Assembly (NCBI RefSeq): GCF_943373825.1
Contig: NZ_CALSBP010000001.1
Location: 682,001 to 746,000, forward strand
DNA length: 64,000 nt
Source: Aquimarina spinulae
Lineage (GTDB): Bacteria > Bacteroidota > Bacteroidia > Flavobacteriales > Flavobacteriaceae
Reading direction: 5' to 3'
Shown: piece by piece, positions 51,018-60,522 of the stretch
Numbering within the stretch: position 1 is the first letter of the stretch
Layout of the letters: each line of letters starts with the position of its first letter
Notes under the pieces: generated by a model
Told to the model about the DNA's origin: nothing
What the model saw: the letters and a program-made list of their open reading frames with translations, nothing else
Databases searched by the model: none
Translations under genes and position numbers: made by a program

Positions 51018-52127
51018 ATGACGTTTTTAGAGTTAGGAGTACCCAAAGATCTTAATAAAGGTCTTAAAGAGATGGGAATTACGATTCCTACAAAGATTCA
51101 AGAACAGGCAATTCCTGTTTTAATGAGTCAGCAAACCGATTTTATTGGGAAAGCTCAAACTGGAACCGGAAAAACTGCAGCTTTTGGAATTCCGTTATTA
51201 TCCCAAATTAATCCTTCTAAAAAAGATGTTCAGGCTTTAGTTTTGGCTCCTACTCGGGAATTGGGTCAACAGATAGCAAAACAACTTTTTAAGTTCACTA
51301 AGTATACAGATAAGATTTTTACCGAATCGGTATATGGTGGCGAAAAAATTGAAAGACAGCTTTCGAGATTAAAAAGACCTACACATATTATTGTAGCAAC
51401 GCCAGGCAGACTTATAGATTTGATGAATAGGAAAGCGGTCGATATTTCTGAGATAAAGACATTGGTGATGGATGAGGCCGATGAAATGTTAAGTATGGGT
51501 TTTAAGAAGGATCTAACTACAATTTTATCTAAAACTACAGGAAATAGAAATGTTTGGCTTTTTTCTGCTACAATGCCGTCTTCTCTAAACGAAATTATAA
51601 ATTCTTATGTTAGTAAAAGTGCAGTACAAATAAGTATTGATAAAGACGATGCAGTTAATAAAGGGATACAACATCAATTTGTAGTAGGTGATGAGGCTAA
51701 TAAATTAGATACGCTTACGTATTTTCTGAAAACGCAAAAAGGGGGGAGGGGAATTATTTTTACAAAGACTAAAGCTGCTGCCCGTATACTTCATAAACAA
51801 CTAAAAGCCAAAAATTATGAAGTAGGTCTTCTCGAAGGAGAGATGACACAAAAAGATAGAGATAAAGTAATGAGAGCGTTTAGGAAAAAAACGTTACAAT
51901 TACTGGTGTCTACAGATGTTGCAGCAAGAGGTATTGATGTTGCTAACCTCGCTTTTGTTGTACATTATCAATTGCCGGATCAAATAGAGTATTATACGCA
52001 CAGAAGTGGTAGAACAGCCAGAGCAGGAAAAACAGGTTTATCCTTAGCTCTAATAAACAAATCAGAGGTACAGGTCATAAGAGAATTAGAAAAACAACTT
52101 GGGATACGATTTAGTCAGGTTAGATAA
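51018..52127 (+). CDS. DEAD-box RNA helicase
   Basis: 369 residues with the full set of motifs: Q motif (TKIQEQAIPVL), I (AQTGTGKTAAF), Ia (APTRELGQQIA), II (VMDEADEM), III (FSATM), IV (GIIFTKTK), V (STDVAARGIDVANL) and VI (HRSGRTARAG). It lacks the C-terminal extensions of DeaD/CsdA-type and RhlE-type proteins, so it is a minimal helicase, probably for RNA remodelling, ribosome assembly or cold adaptation. Confidence 0.95.
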   Translation: MTFLELGVPKDLNKGLKEMGITIPTKIQEQAIPVLMSQQTDFIGKAQTGTGKTAAFGIPLLSQINPSKKDVQALVLAPTRELGQQIAKQLFKFTKYTDKIFTESVYGGEKIERQLSRLKRPTHIIVATPGRLIDLMNRKAVDISEIKTLVMDEADEMLSMGFKKDLTTILSKTTGNRNVWLFSATMPSSLNEIINSYVSKSAVQISIDKDDAVNKGIQHQFVVGDEANKLDTLTYFLKTQKGGRGIIFTKTKAAARILHKQLKAKNYEVGLLEGEMTQKDRDKVMRAFRKKTLQLLVSTDVAARGIDVANLAFVVHYQLPDQIEYYTHRSGRTARAGKTGLSLALINKSEVQVIRELEKQLGIRFSQVR

Positions 52128-52149
52128 TCAAAAACTATAGTTTTTGATT
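52126..52149. terminator. Bidirectional terminator
   Basis: A perfect 24-bp palindrome (AATCAAAAACTATAG and TTTTTGATT) overlapping the helicase stop codon. It lies between the convergent helicase and receiver genes. Confidence 0.7.
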
Positions 52150-52169
52150 CTTATTAATTCTTTCTGTAA

Positions 52170-52553
52170 TTATGTTGTTTGCGATGTACCTATTTTTGAT
52201 ATTACCGATAAAAGTTGATCAAAATTTACAGGTTTAGAGAAATAATCATCAAACCCAATATTAATAAAACGTTGCTCATCACCAGGCATAGCATAAGCAG
52301 TTACTGCAAAAACAGGAATGTTTTTGAGGACATCCAGTTTACGAAATCTTTGAAGTAATTCACAGCCATCCATTTGATTAAGGCCTAGATTAATATCAAC
52401 CAAAATAAGATCCAACACTTCTTCTTTCACAACTTTAAGAGCTTGTGAACCATTTTCTGCAATGATAACATTAGAATCATTTCTGGATAACATTTTATCC
52501 ATTACCATTGCGTTTATTTTATTATCTTCTACGTAGAGAACATTCATAGGCAT
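52170..52553 (-). CDS. Stand-alone receiver-domain response regulator
   Basis: A 127-residue CheY-like protein. Start: ATG at 52553. Phospho-acceptor Asp in LILVDINLGLNQMDG, acidic pair in VLYVEDNKIN, Thr/Ala in PVFAVTAYAMPGDE and Lys in DYFSKPVNFDQL. No output domain. It overlaps the 3' end of the PAS kinase gene by 10 bp, so the kinase is its likely phosphodonor; the target is unknown, perhaps a DNA-binding or enzyme partner. Confidence 0.92.
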   Translation of the reverse strand: MPMNVLYVEDNKINAMVMDKMLSRNDSNVIIAENGSQALKVVKEEVLDLILVDINLGLNQMDGCELLQRFRKLDVLKNIPVFAVTAYAMPGDEQRFINIGFDDYFSKPVNFDQLLSVISKIGTSQTT

Positions 52554-54748
52554 TTTGGAATTATAATATTAAATTCGGTACCCTTACCTATTTTACTTTT
52601 AACTTTTATTTCCCCTTCCAGGATTTCAATATATCGCTTAGATAAGCTTAGTCCGATACCGGTTCCTTCATATTTACGACTCATACCAATACTTTCTTGC
52701 ATAAAAGGATCAAAAATTTTCTTAAGATTTTCGTTATCTATTCCAATACCAGTATCAGTTATTGAAATATAAACATTATTTTTTGAATTTTGAGACTTAA
52801 CTTTAATAATTATACTTCCTTTATTAGTGTATTTAATAGCGTTATGGATAATATTATTTATCGCAGCTCTAAATAAATCTTTATCAATGTTAACCTGTGG
52901 ACTGGTTTTATCGAGTTCTAATTGATAAGTTAATTCCTTTGCTTCGGCCATATGTTTATATTCTCTGTACGAAGTTTCTATGGTGTAGTTAATGTCTAAT
53001 TTTTGTACGTTTATATTCTTTTTTATAGCTTCGATTTCGCTAAAATTAGATAAGTTATTGATCGTGTCCAGCAGTCTATTTTTACTTTCTTCCAAATACT
53101 CCAGAAGTTTTTCTCTTTCATCAGGTTTTTCCTCGTCTAATAAGAGTTTACTTACTGTCATTATACCATTTAGCGGAGTTCTTATTTCATGGCTAAAATT
53201 GGATAATATATTTGATTTAAGACTATTTAACTCCTGTTCTTTAATATGTGATTCTTTAATTGCTATTTCTGCTAGTTTTCGTTCTGTGATATCCAGAAAA
53301 CTAACAAGAACAGAGTTTACTTTCTTTTCTTGATCAAAAACAGGAGTGTATTTGGCTTCTAACCATTGTAAATCACCCTTATGAGTAATGCGCTCTATTT
53401 CTTTTTTTACAATATTTCCTTTTAGAGCTTCATTAAATTCATGAGCAAAGGAATTCTTAAAATTAAGGGGCATAACATCTATAAAACGACAAGAAACCTG
53501 ATTTGGATTTACATTAAAGTCTCTTTTTATAATTTTTACCGATTTTTCATCAGTCATTAAGATTACCCCTTTTGTATCTAGCAGAATCGTATATGCAAAT
53601 CCGTTATTAACAATTGCCTGTAATCGGTTTTTACTTTCTACGATAGTCCTTTCATTAATCTTTTTTTGATGAACATCGATCAAATTACCAATCATTCGGG
53701 TTATTTCTCCCTTTGCGTTTTTTCTTTTGAAACCGTACACCTCATAATGACGATATCCTTCATTAATATGCTTAAGTCGATAATAATTATAATAGTAATT
53801 ACCTTCTTGATTAAAGTTATCATGTCTCCTTTTAAGCATTTTTGCTACATCATCTGGATGTATCATTTTTCTAAACTCTTCTTCTGCTACAAAATCCTGA
53901 TCCAGAGGTAATCCCAACATTTTTTTAAAATCCGAACTATAAAAAACCTCATTATTCTTAACATGATAATCAAACAATCCAGATTGTATTCCTTTTAAAG
54001 CTAAATGTTTGGTTTCTTCACTGTATTTCAACTTTTCAATGTAATTGTACCGATCTGTAACATCTGTGATAGTTCCGTTTACATATACGACTTCATCTTT
54101 ATAAATTACAGGTTGTCCTACAACTTTAATCCATTTCTCATTTCCTTTTTCGGTAATAATTTTTTCTGTATACTCATAAGTGTCCTTGTCTTTGATAAGG
54201 TTGTCGAGGAAACTTTTTATTCTTACTCTGGCATCTTCGGGATAAAAACTAATTTCTTTTTCTCTTGTTATAGGAGTACATGAACTTAACTCGTTTATTA
54301 GGTAACAACCATTAGACCAGTACATTTCGTTATTCTTGGGATTAAAATACCAGGCACCTGTTTTGGCTAGTTTTGAAATGGTTAATAATGCTCTATGTTC
54401 TTTGTATTCTTCGGTAGTGTCTATTCCTGTTGCATAAATTAAATCATTATGTAGTTTGAAATCAAATTTTATAGAGACTACTCCTTGACTTTCTGTTGGA
54501 AAGCTTAATGATACATTGATAAGTGGATTACTATCAGATAAACCAGATGTCGAATTTAAAAATACAGATACATCTTTATCGATTATAAAATCGGTAACGA
54601 ATTTTCCTTCAATTTTATTTTTATCAAGAGGAAATAATAGTTCGCACCTATTATTGAAAGAAATTATTTCTCCATCTTTTTTTAGAATAAAAAGAAAGAG
54701 TAATGTTTTTTCTGATGAAATTCCAAATTTTTGTAAAGTTAAAGACAT
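52544..54748 (-). CDS. Multi-PAS histidine kinase (cytoplasmic)
   Basis: 734 residues with no membrane helix. Three or four PAS/PAC domains (about 15-480; PAC-like sequences GNEKWIKVVGQPVIYKDEVV, YRHYEVYGFKRKNAKGEITR, LQWLEAKYTPVFDQEKKVNS), then HisKA with FSHEIRTPLNGIM (His about 510) and the HATPase domain: N box NNIIHNAIKYTNKG, G1 DTGIGIDNEN, G2 GTGIGLSLSK. It senses a soluble or intracellular signal. It overlaps the receiver protein gene by 10 bp, making a likely two-component pair. Confidence 0.93.
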   Translation of the reverse strand: MSLTLQKFGISSEKTLLFLFILKKDGEIISFNNRCELLFPLDKNKIEGKFVTDFIIDKDVSVFLNSTSGLSDSNPLINVSLSFPTESQGVVSIKFDFKLHNDLIYATGIDTTEEYKEHRALLTISKLAKTGAWYFNPKNNEMYWSNGCYLINELSSCTPITREKEISFYPEDARVRIKSFLDNLIKDKDTYEYTEKIITEKGNEKWIKVVGQPVIYKDEVVYVNGTITDVTDRYNYIEKLKYSEETKHLALKGIQSGLFDYHVKNNEVFYSSDFKKMLGLPLDQDFVAEEEFRKMIHPDDVAKMLKRRHDNFNQEGNYYYNYYRLKHINEGYRHYEVYGFKRKNAKGEITRMIGNLIDVHQKKINERTIVESKNRLQAIVNNGFAYTILLDTKGVILMTDEKSVKIIKRDFNVNPNQVSCRFIDVMPLNFKNSFAHEFNEALKGNIVKKEIERITHKGDLQWLEAKYTPVFDQEKKVNSVLVSFLDITERKLAEIAIKESHIKEQELNSLKSNILSNFSHEIRTPLNGIMTVSKLLLDEEKPDEREKLLEYLEESKNRLLDTINNLSNFSEIEAIKKNINVQKLDINYTIETSYREYKHMAEAKELTYQLELDKTSPQVNIDKDLFRAAINNIIHNAIKYTNKGSIIIKVKSQNSKNNVYISITDTGIGIDNENLKKIFDPFMQESIGMSRKYEGTGIGLSLSKRYIEILEGEIKVKSKIGKGTEFNIIIPKCL

Positions 54749-55012
54749 ACGTACTGGTTAATTCTACTTAAAGTTACAAAATGATTTGTAATTCTCTGTT
54801 TGGAATTGACGTCAAAAAAATAATTTCCCCTTTATCATAGTTAAGGTACCTCCAAACTTTGCTTGAAGTAACTTCTCAATAAAATATGAGAATGATTACA
54901 GATGTTTCTGATAATGTGAATATTAATGTTTTTATAACTCATAGGAGCGATACTGATATTTTGAAATATATAAAACAAAAATATTGGAACCTTGATCTTG
55001 AAAGATAAAGAA

Positions 55013-55042
55013 AAGCTCTCTAAAATTAATTTTAGAGAGCTT
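55013..55042 (-). terminator. Terminator-like palindrome downstream of the YeiH-like gene
   Basis: AAGCTCTCTAAAATT and AATTTTAGAGAGCTT are exact inverted repeats, followed on the minus strand by TTTTCTTTATCTTTC, consistent with termination of the 55229-56176 transcript. Confidence 0.6.
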
Positions 55043-55118
55043 AACATAAACAGTAAATAGTACCTAACCGTAAAACAACCCGTTTATTTTGAGGCAGATT
55101 TAGGTACTATTACTATAC

Positions 55119-55160
55119 CTTTCCAGATGTATATATAATGAAGCCTGTACATCTGGAAAG
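55119..55160. repeat. 13-bp inverted repeat
   Basis: CTTTCCAGATGTA (55119-55131) pairs with TACATCTGGAAAG (55148-55160) around a 16-nt loop, with no T-run on either side. Could be an operator or part of a small RNA structure. Confidence 0.5.
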
Positions 55161-55228
55161 TGTAACATAAAAGGACTTTAATGAAAATATTAGATGCATT
55201 ATTATTTATTCTCTATTCTCTGATTCAT

Positions 55229-56176
55229 TTATAAATTAAGTATTATAAGTAACGAGATTGTTGATATGATAAACCATGTCGATATTCCTAGAACTGCGGG
55301 TTTCCATCCAACCACTTTTATTTTAGAAATAGATAAATTCATTCCTACCAGAAAGAGAACTATTACAAATATTGATTTTGAAATCGTATATATCGAATTT
55401 GTAATTGTACTAGAGATAGGTGAATAACTATTTATGATAATTACCAAAACAAAGATTATTATAAACCAGGGTATTTTTTTTGAATGGAATTCACCCTTAA
55501 ATAGCAGAGAAGAAAAAATAGCTACTGGGACAATCCACAACGTCTTAACCAACTTAATGATTGTAGCTATTTTTAAGGCTTCTTCTCCGTAGATTTGCGC
55601 AGCACCAACTACTGAACTGGTATCATGAATGGCAATAGCGCTCCATAAACCAAATTGATATTCAGATAAATTAAATATGTGACCTAGAGTTGGGAAAACT
55701 AATAACGCTATTGCATTAAGAATAAAAACTATACTTAATGCAATAGAAATATCTTCTTTTGGGGCATGTATTGTAGATGCTATTGCTGCAATTGCACTCC
55801 CACCGCAGATAGCAGTTCCAGAAGAAATTAGATGTGCTGTTTTTTGTTCGACTTTAAGGGTTTTTCCTAATATAATACCAATGCATAAAGCAAAAATCAC
55901 AAAGAACATGATATACATAAAACCATTTTGACCAATAACCAGGGTTTCTTGAATATTGAGGTTAAAACCAATTCCGATAATAGCAAGTTGTAGTAAAAAA
56001 CTAATGGCTTTGTTATTAAATACAAGAAATCGATTCCCGAATACATTGGTAAATATAAAACCTAATAATAATGCTATAGAACTATTTATAACTGAAGATA
56101 AACATGCTATTATAATTAGAAAAAATATAATTATTCTGATCAGTCGAATCGTCTTTTCTTTCTTCAAAATATTCAT
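55229..56176 (-). CDS. YeiH-family putative sulfate exporter
   Basis: A 315-residue protein with about ten membrane helices. Family motifs: LIAIIGIGFNLN-like segment (LLQLAIIGIGFNLNIQETLV), AHLISSGTAICGGSAIAAIA, GLWSAIAIHDTSSVVGAAQI and FIIFVLVIIINSYSPIS. It belongs to Cons_hypoth698, described as putative sulfate/anion exporters; YeiH is usually regulated by the LysR protein YeiE. Here the LysR gene lies immediately upstream on the same strand. Confidence 0.9.
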   Translation of the reverse strand: MNILKKEKTIRLIRIIIFFLIIIACLSSVINSSIALLLGFIFTNVFGNRFLVFNNKAISFLLQLAIIGIGFNLNIQETLVIGQNGFMYIMFFVIFALCIGIILGKTLKVEQKTAHLISSGTAICGGSAIAAIASTIHAPKEDISIALSIVFILNAIALLVFPTLGHIFNLSEYQFGLWSAIAIHDTSSVVGAAQIYGEEALKIATIIKLVKTLWIVPVAIFSSLLFKGEFHSKKIPWFIIIFVLVIIINSYSPISSTITNSIYTISKSIFVIVLFLVGMNLSISKIKVVGWKPAVLGISTWFIISTISLLIILNL

Positions 56177-56255
56177 TTACGTCTTGTTAATACTGGATCG
56201 TAGATGCAAATTTGAATGTTTTCACAGAATAAATTTCATTACAATTTGTAATCCC

Positions 56256-57152
56256 TTATTCCATTAGGTTATAATGAGCAGCAAAGAAGCGTTTTGTTTT
56301 TTCTACGGTATTCGAATATTCTCCATGTAAATTCACCATATGAAAAACACGCTTGATAGTAAAAGAAGTAATATCAATGATTTTTAATTTATTATTCATT
56401 AGCTCATCTGTAATACAATGAATAGATAGAAAAGAGTAGGAGCCCGAGTGCATTAAATATGTTTTAATACTTTCTGTGCTTCCTAAGGTCATCTCAATTG
56501 CTAATTGGCTAATATCTACATTTACATTTTGCAGAGCATCTTTTATAATGTTTCTGGTACCAGAACCTTTTTCTCGCAATATTAACGGTAGTTTTTTTAA
56601 TTCTCTTAGCGTAATTTCTTGCTTTTTTAATCCGGTGTTATCTGCACTGGTGACCAAAACAATTTCGTCTAAAACAAATGTTTCGTAATGTAAAAGTGGA
56701 TTAGAAGTATTTCCTTCTGTAAAACCAATATCTACCTGTTTATTAATAATTGATGATTCTATCTGTTCAGAATTGTTATTGAGAAGAGTAATGTTGGTAG
56801 TGCTGTATTTTGCTTTAAATTTTGATAATATTTTGGGCAAAATGTATTGAGAAATCGTAGTACTTGCTCCAATAGTGATCTTATCGGGGAATTTACTATT
56901 TAAAGCCAAAAAATCATCTTCTAGTTGATTATATAGATTCAGTATTTTATTGGTGTATTGTAGTAATAATTTTCCTTCGGGAGTTAAACTTATTTTATTG
57001 CCATGCCTGTTAAATAATGCTTTACCAAAATGTTTTTCTAATTCGCTAATATGTTTTGTTATTGCTGGTTGTGTGATAAAAAGCATTTTGGAAGCTTTGG
57101 TAAAACTAAGAAAATCAGCAACTTTTTTGAAAACTTTTAATCTGTAGATCAT
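56256..57152 (-). CDS. LysR-family transcriptional regulator
   Basis: 298 residues. N-terminal winged HTH: FKKVADFLSFTKASKMLFIT, QPAITKHISELEKHFGKALF, NRHGNKISLTPEGKLLLQY. Effector-binding domain from about 90 (ITIGASTTISQYILPKILSK; VDIGFTEGNTSNP; LILREKGSGTRNIIKDAL). The RxKGSGTR motif is common in CysB/CbbR-like LysR proteins. It is 80 bp upstream of the YeiH-like gene in the same direction and probably controls it, perhaps in response to an anion or amino acid. Confidence 0.92.
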   Translation of the reverse strand: MIYRLKVFKKVADFLSFTKASKMLFITQPAITKHISELEKHFGKALFNRHGNKISLTPEGKLLLQYTNKILNLYNQLEDDFLALNSKFPDKITIGASTTISQYILPKILSKFKAKYSTTNITLLNNNSEQIESSIINKQVDIGFTEGNTSNPLLHYETFVLDEIVLVTSADNTGLKKQEITLRELKKLPLILREKGSGTRNIIKDALQNVNVDISQLAIEMTLGSTESIKTYLMHSGSYSFLSIHCITDELMNNKLKIIDITSFTIKRVFHMVNLHGEYSNTVEKTKRFFAAHYNLME

Positions 57153-57675
57153 TAGACTATACTTAAGCGGTTTTTCTTTCAGTAAAAAGATGTATTGAAA
57201 AAGTAAAATTTGATTTCAATGTATTAAAACCTCTTTATTGATAGTGTTAATTATAACGTTTTACCTTGTTTATTCCCTACCAGGTATGCTAATCTGGCTT
57301 AAAATAGTAAAAAAATAACTTCATAATTTTATTAAGATACATTCCTGACAATGGATGAGAATTGTTTCTTAAAAAAGAAGCACTTAAAAACATTTAAAAT
57401 TACCACAAATTTACTTCCTAGAATGCAGTTTTAAGTTAAAATCAAATGTATAGATCTCATAGGTAAAAAGGCTATTGCAATTTGTTATGGGGTATTATCT
57501 TATGTTATAACTTATTATAAATTGGTTGAGATATTAGTAATTGAGCGGTTTTAAAAATAATGAATATCAACTTGTAGTATATTCTTATCAAAAGATGGAT
57601 CGTTAATATCATTCATCTCTAAAACCAGAATATTTGCTTAAACTTAGATACTCATTTGTATCCATATAAAACACA
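57153..57675. other. AT-rich intergenic region between divergent genes
   Basis: 523 bp with no recognisable gene, RNA or strong repeat. It must hold the promoters of the LysR gene (minus) and the SGNH hydrolase gene (plus). Confidence 0.5.
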
Positions 57676-58347
57676 ATGGTTAATAGATTTGTTATAATAT
57701 TTATCGGATTATTTATAGTATGTATATCTTGCTCATCGAGTCATATTACTCAAGAATCAGGTGTCGAAAATTCTAATCAACAAAATGATAGCCGTGATAT
57801 ATCGGACAAAGAATATGATCTCCTATTTGTGGGTAATAGCTTGACGTATAGTAATAATTTGCCCAGATTAGTAACACAAGAAGCAAAAAGAAAGGGGATT
57901 GTGATTACGACTACAATGTTGGCTAAGCCCAATTATGCTATTGTAGATCATTGGGCAGATAAAGAGGTACAACGTCTGATTAAAACAAAGAAATATGATA
58001 TTGTGATTATACAGCAAGGCCCTTCGTCTCAGGCCGATGGGAGAGAGATGCTTCTTAATTCTGGAAAAGAATATAGTAACCTATGTAATGCAAATGGTGC
58101 AAAACTGGCTTATTTTATGGTATGGCCATCAAGAATATACTACCATACTTTTGATGGTGTTATTAAAAACTATACAGACGCAGCAATCAACAATAAAGCA
58201 ATACTATGTCCTGTAGGAAAAATCTGGAAACAACATTTTGATAAGACTAGCGATTTTTCATATTACAGTCAAGATCAATTTCATCCTTCTTTATCGGGTA
58301 GTAAGGTGGCAGCCAAAGTGATTGTAGAGTCACTGTTTTTGAAGTAG
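57676..58347 (+). CDS. SGNH/GDSL hydrolase-fold lipoprotein
   Basis: 223 residues, lipoprotein signal (FVIIFIGLFIVCISC). SGNH blocks: DLLFVGNSLTYSNNLP (block I, Gly-Asn-Ser), TTMLAKPNYAIVDHWADKE, IVIIQQGPSSQADGREMLLN (block III-like), and SQDQFHPSLSGSKVAAKVIV (block V, Asp-x-x-His). This is an esterase or acylhydrolase of the surface or periplasm. The substrate is unknown. It converges on the LytS-type kinase gene. Confidence 0.82.
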   Translation: MVNRFVIIFIGLFIVCISCSSSHITQESGVENSNQQNDSRDISDKEYDLLFVGNSLTYSNNLPRLVTQEAKRKGIVITTTMLAKPNYAIVDHWADKEVQRLIKTKKYDIVIIQQGPSSQADGREMLLNSGKEYSNLCNANGAKLAYFMVWPSRIYYHTFDGVIKNYTDAAINNKAILCPVGKIWKQHFDKTSDFSYYSQDQFHPSLSGSKVAAKVIVESLFLK

Positions 58348-58366
58348 TTATTTGTATTGTAAAACG

Positions 58367-59449
58367 TTAAGAGTGCTTACCCTGTTCAAAGATTCTCGGT
58401 ATTTTTATACTATTGATCACTCCAGAATTTTCATTATTTCTAATATCAAACGAATAATTACCTTGATATAAGGTGTCTACTCGTTCTAAAACATTACTAA
58501 TACCATTACCGAAAACAATTTTTTCTTGTTGTAATTGTACTCCATTATTAGTTATTTCGAAAACAATATCATCATGGAGCATAAAAATTTTTATACCAAT
58601 TGTAATGGTATCATGAGCATACGAAAAACCATGTTTTATAGAATTTTCTACAATAGGTTGTAAGATAAGTGGCGGTACTTTTTCGAATAGCATAAAATCG
58701 GCAATATCAATCTTAAAATTTAATTTTTCTCCAAATCGTAGTTTTTCAATATCTAAATATTTGTTTAAAATTGATAATTCTTCTTCTAAAGTAATATATT
58801 TTACATCTTTGATGCTTAGTGTTTTTCTTAGCATTTCGCTTAAATCGGCTAATGCATCTTGCGATTTTTCAATATCAATATCCATTAAGGAAGAGATGTC
58901 ATTTAAAGCATTAAATAGAAAATGTGGTTGTAGCTGTGATTGTAAAACTTTAATTTTTGAATCCAGTAATTGTGTTTTTAAATTGGATTCTTTTATTTCC
59001 TGATCTTTTTGTTTTTTGAAATAATAATAGGCATATAGAATAGTGATTAGCGTGAAATAGACAAAAAAGTTAAAGTTCGAACTATAAGCCAACCTTAATA
59101 AAACTAGTTTAGTATCAATAACATCGGTATACCCAAGGACGTATTTCTCATATCCTAGTAGCAGAACAGAGCTATAGAGTGATAATAAAACTGAAATTAA
59201 AGTATGAATAATGATACTAATGGGCAGAGAGAATTTACGCATAATATAGATTCTCGTAAATATGATTGATAGTATAATAAATATGAACTTGGTACCATAA
59301 TTAAATAGATAATTCATGATAAGCCCAATCCAGGTAAATGATTTAAATGAAACTCCGCTTATTTTTTGAAAAAGAGCATTGACAAGACCAAAAAGACATG
59401 CCAAAATATAAAACAGAACTATAAATCTAAAAAGTTTTTTATCTAGCAT
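58367..59449 (-). CDS. LytS-type sensor histidine kinase
   Basis: 360 residues from the ATG at 59449, one base from the stop of the response-regulator gene (a TTG at 59470 would overlap it). Several membrane helices (about 1-150) precede the His_kinase domain: LQSQLQPHFLFNALNDISSL (phospho-accepting His in PHF), then RLAYS-to-HATPase parts with PPLILQPIVENSIKHGFSYA and FGNGISNVLERVDTLY. Pairs with the LytTR regulator at 59451. Confidence 0.93.
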   Translation of the reverse strand: MLDKKLFRFIVLFYILACLFGLVNALFQKISGVSFKSFTWIGLIMNYLFNYGTKFIFIILSIIFTRIYIMRKFSLPISIIIHTLISVLLSLYSSVLLLGYEKYVLGYTDVIDTKLVLLRLAYSSNFNFFVYFTLITILYAYYYFKKQKDQEIKESNLKTQLLDSKIKVLQSQLQPHFLFNALNDISSLMDIDIEKSQDALADLSEMLRKTLSIKDVKYITLEEELSILNKYLDIEKLRFGEKLNFKIDIADFMLFEKVPPLILQPIVENSIKHGFSYAHDTITIGIKIFMLHDDIVFEITNNGVQLQQEKIVFGNGISNVLERVDTLYQGNYSFDIRNNENSGVINSIKIPRIFEQGKHS

Positions 59450-59450
59450 T

Positions 59451-60242
59451 TTAAGAATTCTTAATATCAATTTTCTTTAAAAAAGATGCTTTATACGTTT
59501 TTGTTAAAGAGAACGATTTTTCATCATTCATGGTAATACTATAATCTCCCATACCTTCTCCTATAACCTCTTTAATTTCTTTCAATCTAACGATAGTTGA
59601 CCTGTTTATACGAATAAATTCTTTTGGATCTAATTTTTTAATAAAATCACTCATAGAGATACGATATACATGCTTTTGACCCGAATACGTGAAAATTTCG
59701 GCATAATACGCAGATGAAATGACATATTTTACATCGCTGGTTTCTACAAAATAATACTTCTTTCCTAGTTTTAAAACAATTCTTTCTAAGTAAGTGTTAC
59801 GTTCCTCTAATATGCTTGTTTCTTCATTTTTCAGAAATTGAATCAAACTACTCATTTTTGAAGAAAAGACTTCTTTTTCATTTATTTTAATACGATTGAT
59901 GCCTCTGTGTAAAGCTTCAAAAAATCGATCTTTTTTAAAAGGCTTTAATAAAAAATCAATTGCTTGCACCTCGAATGCTTTAACAGCAAAACTATCAAAA
60001 GCAGTTACAAAAATAATAGTGGGGGTATATTCTGGATGCACTTTTTTTAGTACATCAAAACCAGTCATATCTGTCATTTGTATATCTAAGAAAACAAGAT
60101 CGGGTTCTAACTCACAAATATATTGTATGGCTTCCTTACCAGATGATGCTTCAAAAATAGAATCGGTTACTTTGGCTTCGATAATTAATTTTAAAATCCT
60201 CTTTCTGGCCAAAGCTTCATCATCAACAATAAGTATTTTCAT
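59451..60242 (-). CDS. LytTR-family response regulator
   Basis: 263 residues from the ATG at 60242 (MKILIVDDEALARKRILKLI); the longer frame upstream has no start support. The receiver domain has Asp in LVFLDIQMTDMTGFDVLKKV, and the Lys and Thr in FVTAFDSFAVKAFEVQAIDF and LLKPFKKD. The LytTR DNA-binding domain (about 160-263) has YFVETSDVKYVISSAYYAEI and FIRINRSTIVRLKEIKEV. A two-component pair with the kinase at 58367, translationally coupled. Confidence 0.94.
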   Translation of the reverse strand: MKILIVDDEALARKRILKLIIEAKVTDSIFEASSGKEAIQYICELEPDLVFLDIQMTDMTGFDVLKKVHPEYTPTIIFVTAFDSFAVKAFEVQAIDFLLKPFKKDRFFEALHRGINRIKINEKEVFSSKMSSLIQFLKNEETSILEERNTYLERIVLKLGKKYYFVETSDVKYVISSAYYAEIFTYSGQKHVYRISMSDFIKKLDPKEFIRINRSTIVRLKEIKEVIGEGMGDYSITMNDEKSFSLTKTYKASFLKKIDIKNS

Positions 60243-60522
60243 AATAATGGATCTAGGTAAGTATGTAGTTTTATTAAGCCGTTTATAATTTAAACTTTTA
60301 ATTCGTAGTATCAAATCATTTTTTAAACACTTCGAAGTATAGAACTGACTGTAAGTAAACGAAACATTTACCAAATTGTCAAAAAAATGATATTTATGAC
60401 CTATTTCATGATATTTTTACTCGATTTTTTACATAGTAATTTATCATATTTGATGTATAGACTATCAAAAAATAACTTCTAAAATTAATAGAAAGTGTTT
60501 TTGCAAAAAAAACAAAACGATC

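Larger units (their letters stand above)
54749..55228. other. Intergenic region with two inverted repeats
   Basis: 480 bp without a gene. It holds a perfect 30-bp palindrome at 55013-55042 and a 13-bp inverted repeat at 55119-55131/55148-55160. An open frame at 54841-55047 has no features of a real gene. Confidence 0.5.

Noticed and set aside
54841..55047. Minus-strand open frame of 68 codons
   Set aside because: It includes the terminator palindrome region and has no conserved features.
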